Assembly (NCBI GenBank): GCA_037179515.1
Contig: JAXCGZ010013567.1
Coordinates: forward strand, 12,501-76,500
DNA: 64,000 bases
Reading direction: 5' to 3'
DNA from: Halocaridina rubra
Lineage: Eukaryota > Arthropoda > Malacostraca > Decapoda > Atyidae
A program made the position numbers and the translations under genes. Numbering within the stretch: position 1 is the first letter of the stretch; every line of letters starts with the position of its first letter. This document shows positions 43,801 through 64,000 of this stretch, piece after piece. A model generated the notes under the pieces. The model made no database searches and was not told the origin of the DNA. It worked only from the letters and a program-made list of their open reading frames with translations.

Positions 43801-44490
43801 TGTTTTCTCAACATGACTTCAAGGAGGCAAATTAAAAAAAATGGAAGCAGAATTTGGTCATACCCTGTCCAACCTCACCCTTCTATGAAACTTTCCATGG
43901 CACGTAAGAGAACTGCAGGGAAGCTGGGACTGCCATGCTTTTGCTCCCCTATCCCTTTAAGTAGGCTTTTAGGTTATTACTTTATCTGGGATATAATGAT
44001 GGATATAATGATAATTTTAACCATCATAGCCACAATTAATAAATACACGAGCTAAATAAGAAACTTCACTACAGAAGTGAACCATAATTTAAATGTAAAT
44101 TAATTGTGTCAAGCAACTGGAAACTACCACCATATATTTACAAACAAACTTCCGAGATGCAAATTGGTGGGACAGACTTGGGGTGGCCACAGGACCCTAT
44201 TATGCAACACAAGCAATACAAAGTAGGCTTAGGCAAGGTGGTTAGGTTGGGGAGATTCCCAAATACGCAATATGCACCCATTTTCTCTCTATTCTGGTAC
44301 TACCCCACAACCCCAAATAACCTTACCTATCAAGAGTGCAAATGTATCACGTATCAAAACAGGTTTTATGCAAAGTTCTATAGTATGGCAATTTGGACAT
44401 GTTATAACACTCCTTAAAAATAAAAGATACTTAGGTAACATCTCTATATTTGTTATGCCGTTGATAATGGAAAATAACACAATTATATTT
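43801..44490. other. no feature recognised
   Basis: Unique sequence upstream of PRMT6. No conserved frame. Confidence 0.5.
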
Positions 44491-44660
44491 ACCTTTTAAT
44501 TTGAAAAGTGATGACAAAGAAAGAAAACGCTTAAATAAATAAAAGCGCCGTTAAAAACGATTTCTTTTGGTTCATCTAAAACGCCGTAATAATAAACAAA
44601 GATTCGAATGTCTTGATATCATCTCTACTTCGGATGTAGTTCTGGTACATTCTGTTCATC
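44491..44660 (-). promoter_or_regulatory. candidate 5' UTR exon/promoter region of PRMT6
   Basis: On the minus strand AATTAAAAG is followed by a donor-like GTAAAT at about 44493. CpG-containing sequence (GCGCCG, ACGCCG) lies upstream, unusual in this AT-rich setting. Speculative; needs transcript data. Confidence 0.25.
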
Positions 44661-44973
44661 ATTATTTTTAACGAAAACGCTACTCAAAATTTTAATAGTT
44701 ATTTGTAATTTTAATTTGAAAAGGAATTTTAAACTGAATAAGTGCCAATTAAAGCTTTCAAACAAATTAACGAAGTCACTAGATACACTATCGAACACTC
44801 ATTATTTAAAAGGCCACACGACGAATTCCATTAAAAAAAATATTTTGAGTGGGGGGGGTAATATCAATGAATAAATATATTTTCTAGGGTATATAGTATA
44901 AAATACGATAACAGAACTAATGTTCTTACTAAATATATAAATGCACCAAAACTCATATTAAATATAATAAAAA

Positions 44974-44977
<4 letters not shown>

Positions 44978-45068
<91 letters not shown>

Positions 45069-45075
45069 CTACTGA

Positions 45076-45156
<81 letters not shown>

Positions 45157-45208
45157 TACTCGGAGGATTCTGCGTTGTCCAAACGAATGAGGTATATATA
45201 TATATATA
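44978..45208. repeat. (TA)n microsatellites split by short unique joints
   Basis: TA tracts at 44978-45065, 45079-45153 and 45192-45208. GGCTACT occurs at both joints (45067 and 45154), suggesting a small duplicated spacer. Confidence 0.97.
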
Positions 45209-45385
45209 CATACAGAAAACAGGAGAAAAAAAGGGAATTAGTAACTTAGCATCGGAAGTAGAGTCAAAAGACTATATTAATATATTGGGATGTGAATACC
45301 GAGTAAATAAGGTACGGTCAATGGTAGGAGGAAATGGGAACATGTAACAATGCTGAAAATAGTAGTAACAATGAACAAAGCACAC

Positions 45386-45440
<55 letters not shown>

Positions 45441-45441
45441 C

Positions 45442-45478
<37 letters not shown>

Positions 45479-45730
45479 TATAGTAATAATAATAGAAATA
45501 ATACTAATAATAATAGTAATAATAACAATAATGATAATAATAAATATAATAATTATAAAAGTAATACTAACCAAAAATAAAAATAGCAACAGCACAACAA
45601 TAAGGAAAAATAATGATATAAGCAGTAATCAAGACAAATCAGAAAAACAATACGATAATATTAGAAATACTAACAATAATGTGATTATAAAGCTAATAAT
45701 ATATTAATTATGAAACGACAAAAATAATGG
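45386..45730. repeat. (AAT)n, perfect then decaying
   Basis: A clean AAT array to about 45480, followed by 250 bp of A/T-rich degenerate AAT-like sequence with CAA and GAA variants. Confidence 0.85.
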
Positions 45731-46068
45731 TGAAATAACAGTAATAATAAAAGAAAAGAAATACTTAATAAAAATATTTTATTTTAAATAAGAATATATC
45801 AATTATGGATATAAAGAAAATAATAAGATAAAAAAGAACTTATGTTCTTTCCAAAATTACATATTTCACACTTGAATAAAGCATACATGATAATGTGGGA
45901 TCAGTTACAAATAAACCATGACTTAAGTTAATATTTTAGTACTCGGTTAACTTAATAATTGCAGATTCCAGGATGTTTCTAGTAATTGCTTCTTACTAAG
46001 ATAGAGGAATTGTTCCAGTCAATATGGTGACTGCAATCAGCATATATGCTTGAACAAAGAACATTTCA
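45731..46068. other. no feature recognised
   Basis: AT-rich sequence with no supported feature. Confidence 0.5.
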
Positions 46069-46821
46069 CAGGTAATGAGAATGGGTACAAGTGCAAGAAG
46101 GCCCAAGCTTGACTACTCGGTGGCTGGAGTACAACTTCAAGAGACAGAAAATGAGAGAGATCTAGGAGTAAACATACTGGCAGATTTGTCTCCAGAAATA
46201 CATACAAATGGCATAGTAAGGGCAGCATATGCATTCTTATCAAATGTATGGGTAGCCTTCAGGCACATGGACAAATAAATGCTCAGAAATATTTATGTAA
46301 CCTATGTGAGGCCAAAACTCGAATATGCAGCCCCCTTTTGGAATCCGCACTTGAAAAAGCACATAGCTAAGCTTGAAAAAGTTCAAAGACATGCCACGAA
46401 ACTGGTGCCAGAAATACGCAATCTCAGTTATGATGAGAGGCTGAAGGAATTAGACTTACCATCACTCGAAGCTAGAAGATTGAGGGGGATATGGTGACAG
46501 TCTTTAAATTCCTTCATGGTTATGATGGAGTGGATAGGGATCGATATTTTGATATGGCAGGCTCTAGAACTAGAGATCATAGTTTGAGGCTTCGTAAGGA
46601 AACTTCTTTGCAGTAGGTAAGGAAATACTTTTTCAGTGTAAGAGTAGTTGATAATTGGAATTGGCTAAGCGAGGAGGTAGTTAATGCTATTATCAATCAA
46701 TAGTTTTAAGGACAGGTATGATAAGTATCACTAAGTATAAAATGGAACCGATGAGGAGACGGGAAGATACGAGCTTTGGGCTCTTTCCCGTAAACACAAT
46801 TAGGTGATCCAATTAGGTAAT
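46069..46821 (+). mobile_element. LINE family B, copy 3 (5'-truncated)
   Basis: Plus-strand frames carry MRMGTSARRPKLDYSV, RDLGVNILADLSPE, a TAA stop at about 46276, then YVRPKLEYAAPFWNP, KVQRHATKLVP and, shifted, SRTRDHSLRL-like sequence. The 3' end CAATTAGGTGATCCAATTAG has the terminal phrase twice, then a short CACACACAC. Opposite orientation to copies 1, 2 and 4. Confidence 0.9.
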
Positions 46822-46831
46822 CACACACACA

Positions 46832-49560
<2,729 letters not shown>

Positions 49561-49884
49561 CCTTTTTGTTCATATTGCAGCTTTTCCAACCCTTATCGTG
49601 GCTTCGTTTTCGCATTTAATTCAAATCCCAATCTAATGAGGGACCAACAATAATCATATAAGCACATTATCATATGTGAATCATGAATTATTTTTACCCC
49701 GACAGGGACTTTTTTGATTATTTTTGATTCCTAATTAGATTGGGGTGTGAATTAAATGCGAAAACGAAGACACGAATGAGGTTGGGAGAAACTGTAATAT
49801 GAACAAAATGGCATTCAGGGAATGAGTTAACTTCTAGTATAGCAGTTAAGATGTAAGGCTGGTTTCTCTTTTAGACATTCCGTA

Positions 49885-50065
49885 ATTACCTAATTGTGTT
49901 TACGGGAAAGAGCCCAAAGCTCGTATCTTTCCGTCTCCTGATCGGTTCCGTTTTATACTTAGTGATACTTATCATACCTGTCCTTAAAACTATGGATTGA
50001 GACAGCATTAACTACCTCCTCGCTTAGCCAATTCCAATTATCAACTACTCTTACACTGAAAAAGT
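49885..50065 (-). mobile_element. LINE family B, copy 4 (3' fragment)
   Basis: The 181-bp terminus matches LINE-B copy 1 almost base for base (TTACGGGAAAGAGCCCAAAG, GCTTAGCCAATTCC). The 3' end is not followed by CA repeats, unlike copies 1-3. Confidence 0.9.
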
Positions 50066-53348
<3,283 letters not shown>

Positions 53349-53474
53349 TCATTAGTTTAATATTGTTTCTTTAAGAGATATTAGGAAGGCTCCTTTTTTT
53401 TTTTTTTGTAGCTGTTCCAAGATGCAATTTATATTTTTGTGTTTGAATGAAATGCATAGTAGTAAATGAAAATT

Positions 53475-53480
53475 AATAAA
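53475..53480 (+). terminator. candidate GEMIN7 polyadenylation signal
   Basis: AATAAA about 127 bp after the stop. Alternatives at 53534-53539 and 53566-53571. Confidence 0.5.
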
Positions 53481-53754
53481 TGCTCAACTTTTACTGTTAT
53501 GAAATATGAATCAATCAATATCTCTTTATTTGTAATAAATTCATAACTAGCATGAAAATAATAATAATAAAGCAGTGAAATGTGGAAAGAAATGATTGGT
53601 TCGAATGCAGTATATTTTCCATCTCACATGACATGAAGGGAATACCTCAACATAAGCTCTTCTGTTAATGGGTAAGAGAAGTCTCTATTAGAGGATGCTA
53701 AATATTCAACAAAGGGTGCATTGGCCTTTTGGTTATTTATATTACACACATCTA

Positions 53755-53756
<2 letters not shown>

Positions 53757-53813
<57 letters not shown>

Positions 53814-53818
53814 ATATC
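53757..53818. repeat. (TA)n with TCTA ends
   Basis: TA tract ending in TCTATATCTA right at the TIR element. Confidence 0.97.
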
Positions 53819-53990
53819 TACAGTAATCCCTCGCTATTTCACGGTTCACCTATCGCGGATTCACTGTATCGCAGTTTTTTTTTTTTTTTTTTTTTTTTGG
53901 CATTTTTTTTTTTTTTTAAGATTATTTTGACACAAGGATGGGCCAAAAAATAAAATAAAACGGCTGTAGAGAGAAACAGAGCTGGAGAGT

Positions 53991-54443
53991 GTAATGGCCT
54001 GTCAGATGTGAAGGGATTATAAAAGATGTGTAATGAATATCCAGCTCTCTGCTGGGTTTTAATATAGCTCTGCATTACTTTCATGATGTCTATTCCAATA
54101 ATTCTCCTTAGATCTTATTATCATTATTATTAGTATTATTATTATTATTGGCAACAATAATTTTCCTTTGATGATGATTGTGGAGATTTTTATCATCATT
54201 ATTGTTATTATTATTATTATTATTAAGGTCTCATCATTGTTTGTATATCTGTTGGTTTGTTTACTTTAATAACTCTGTACAGTGCCCCTCCCTAGTTGGC
54301 TGGGACAAAGAGAGTGTGGGGGGTTGGGTAGAATAGAATGTTGGAGAGAGAGACATCTTTAAATAACTCTTGTTCATTCAACCAAAACTACATTATTTAT
54401 TGTAAAAATAATGGTTTAATTACAAATTCGTAATAATAATGAT

Positions 54444-54476
<33 letters not shown>

Positions 54477-54662
54477 CTCCACAATCATCATCAAAGGAAA
54501 ATTATTGTTAAAAATAATAATAATAATAATAATAATAAGATCTAAGGAGAATCTTTGGAATAGACATCATGAAAGTAATGCAGAGGTATATTAAAACCCA
54601 GCAGAGATCTGGATATTCATTACACATCTTTTATAATCCCTTCACATCTGACAGGTCATTAC
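53991..54662. repeat. inverted duplication inside the TIR element
   Basis: Arms 53991-54188 and 54474-54662 are reverse complements, about 95 percent by eye. Both contain TTTTATAATCCCTTCACATC, which also occurs in near-identical form in the 14-kb inverted duplication. Confidence 0.85.
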
Positions 54663-54836
54663 AAGGGTGATAATTAATAGTTTTAAAAATTCATGATCAA
54701 ACCAGAACTCGTAATGTTTAATGGATTTAAGCTTGATAAATTTAGGTTCAGAAGGAAAATTGGTGAAAACTGGCTTGGTAATACCGTAGAGTAGCTGATG
54801 CATGGAACAGGATTCCTAGTAGGATAATAAATGCCA

Positions 54837-54958
<122 letters not shown>

Positions 54959-55113
54959 GATGATGATCTTTTCTTATCGTAATCCTCTTTATACTCGTGG
55001 AAGAAGTGTAAAAAAAAAAAAGGATTTTTTTTTTTAAGGTGTTCCCTACTTCGCGGAAATTCACCTATCGCGGCCGGTCCCGGAACCGAACCCCCGCGAT
55101 AAACGAGGGATTA

Positions 55114-55116
<3 letters not shown>

Positions 55117-55185
<69 letters not shown>
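55117..55185. repeat. (TA)n at the right edge of the TIR element
   Basis: Pure TA tract starting at the TA duplication. Confidence 0.98.
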
Positions 55186-55189
<4 letters not shown>

Positions 55190-56312
55190 TTGTGAACTAA
55201 ACTTATGCTGCTTTAGTACTGGATATATTGATGAGAGCATTGCTTGCATCACTACAACTTTCCTGTTATCATAACTGCTTCATAGATACAGTCCATAGGC
55301 ATTGGAAACTCATTTAACTATGTAAGTGAGGAAGACTTTGGTTTATATTTTGACACTGAGCTACTGATGGAAGTGGTAGAAATAGCATTATCTCTTCTTC
55401 ATATACAGTATTGTCACATATTTTTACGAGCTTAAGTCTAACAGCACATATCTGATAACCAGACTCACAGCCGTTATTATTTCACACTTCGAATAACTTT
55501 AATACACAATTTCTTCTATTACTCGGATATTTTTGTGCATAATTTTGGTATACCCTCTATATAACTACTTGACCTTTGCTTTTAAGTCAGTTTTAAAACT
55601 ACTATATAATCATTCTTTTGATACAAGCACTTGTCAAAAAAAATTGTGCTACATCATTAATTTTGTAAAAAATACACCTATTTTTGTAACAGTAAATGAT
55701 GATAATAAAGAAACCGAGTGGGAAGAAAGTTCCTTTTTTTGACTTGATAGCTCAATAAACGTTGACCTGCATAGAAAAGAGGTTATAATGACAGTTTTTA
55801 TAAATTAAATTGACATTTATTTACAATAAGATATGTATAATTACATAAATTAACAGTTCCAAGCCTTTCAACACGTATATGAGAGGCAAGGCAGTAAAAG
55901 TTTTAAACTTTAAAAAAAAAAAAAAAAAAAAATCAGTGGCTTACTAATATATACATCCAAACAATATTTCCTTGATAATGAATCAACGTTTTTACTGCAG
56001 CAACATTACACAAGTTGAAAGGTATATAAGTTGATTATCTCACACCATTTATGACTCATTCTGATGATCTATAGTGATATCTACTGTGCAGACAATACCA
56101 ATATGGTAACATACTAATATCAATTACCTTCATATACCTATAGGTAACTACCAGGATATTAAACGATTCTAGTAATAATGTCATACCCTTCAATACAATG
56201 ATGACAAACTAGTCACTTCTTACACTGTAGTCATAACTACACGTTATGGAAACTATGACGGATATTACTTTCATTAAAGAAATTTAAGAAGACTTGAGTG
56301 ATGTCAATAATT
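55186..56312. other. intergenic region and NDUFV1 3' UTR
   Basis: The right part is probably the NDUFV1 3' UTR: an AATAAA on the minus strand at 55816-55821 lies about 490 bp past the stop. The rest is unique AT-rich sequence between two convergent genes. Confidence 0.5.
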
Positions 56313-63877
<7,565 letters not shown>

Positions 63878-63930
63878 GGTTTCTCTTCACACTAACCCCG
63901 ACGATCGTCGGTGAACTGAAGACTATTCTC
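63878..63930 (-). promoter_or_regulatory. NDUFV1 5' UTR and candidate initiator
   Basis: On the minus strand TCAGTT at 63919-63914 fits the arthropod initiator consensus TCAKTY, giving a 40-nt leader. Within it lies the perfect 14-bp palindrome CCGACGATCGTCGG at 63898-63911. No TATA box is seen. Confidence 0.45.
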
Positions 63931-64000
63931 AGCTGTTTCGTAATGAAGCGAGAGTCATATAATAATAAATTGTATAATGTCGTTTATCGTGTATTTAATT

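Overview
The window is eukaryotic nuclear DNA: split genes with GT-AG introns, several LINE and tRNA-derived SINE families, Tigger-like DNA transposons and very dense microsatellites. The extreme (TA)n, (TG)n, (CT)n and (AAT)n load, the AT-rich introns and the mix of retroelements fit a decapod crustacean (shrimp, crab or crayfish). That assignment is an inference; no mitochondrial or rRNA marker is present.

Three host genes can be reconstructed. (1) A PRMT6-like arginine methyltransferase on the minus strand, five coding exons, 33479-40017, 379 codons. (2) GEMIN7 on the plus strand: a main coding exon at 53064-53348 and a probable first exon ending at 50629. (3) NDUFV1, the 51 kDa FMN/NADH subunit of mitochondrial complex I, on the minus strand, eight coding exons, 56313-63877, 465 codons. 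GEMIN7 and NDUFV1 converge tail to tail. The three genes act in separate processes (chromatin arginine methylation, snRNP assembly, respiration); no functional cluster is implied.

Layout: 1-25.6 kb is a microsatellite and transposon domain without a recognisable host gene. 25.6-33.5 kb is unusually free of tandem repeats and lies directly 3' of PRMT6. 33.5-40 kb is PRMT6, and 40-45 kb is its upstream region with an old LINE carrying a nested younger LINE. 45-55 kb is a second microsatellite/transposon domain that contains GEMIN7. 55-64 kb is NDUFV1, without long microsatellites.

The most interesting signal is how transposons and microsatellites are arranged. Two copies of one endonuclease-type LINE (family A) are bounded on both sides by (TA)n, including one copy that is 5'-truncated. 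Copies of a second LINE (family B) are bounded by (TG)n. One family-B copy sits inside an older LINE (family C), and a paralogous uninterrupted family-C copy at 60.1 kb shows only a short CACACA run at the matching point. MITEs, a TIR element with TA duplications and a tRNA-SINE also end exactly at (TA)n tracts. Two inverted duplications (arms of about 454 and 195 bp) carry related LINE 3' ends. Family letters A-D and SINE/MITE numbers are local labels used only here.
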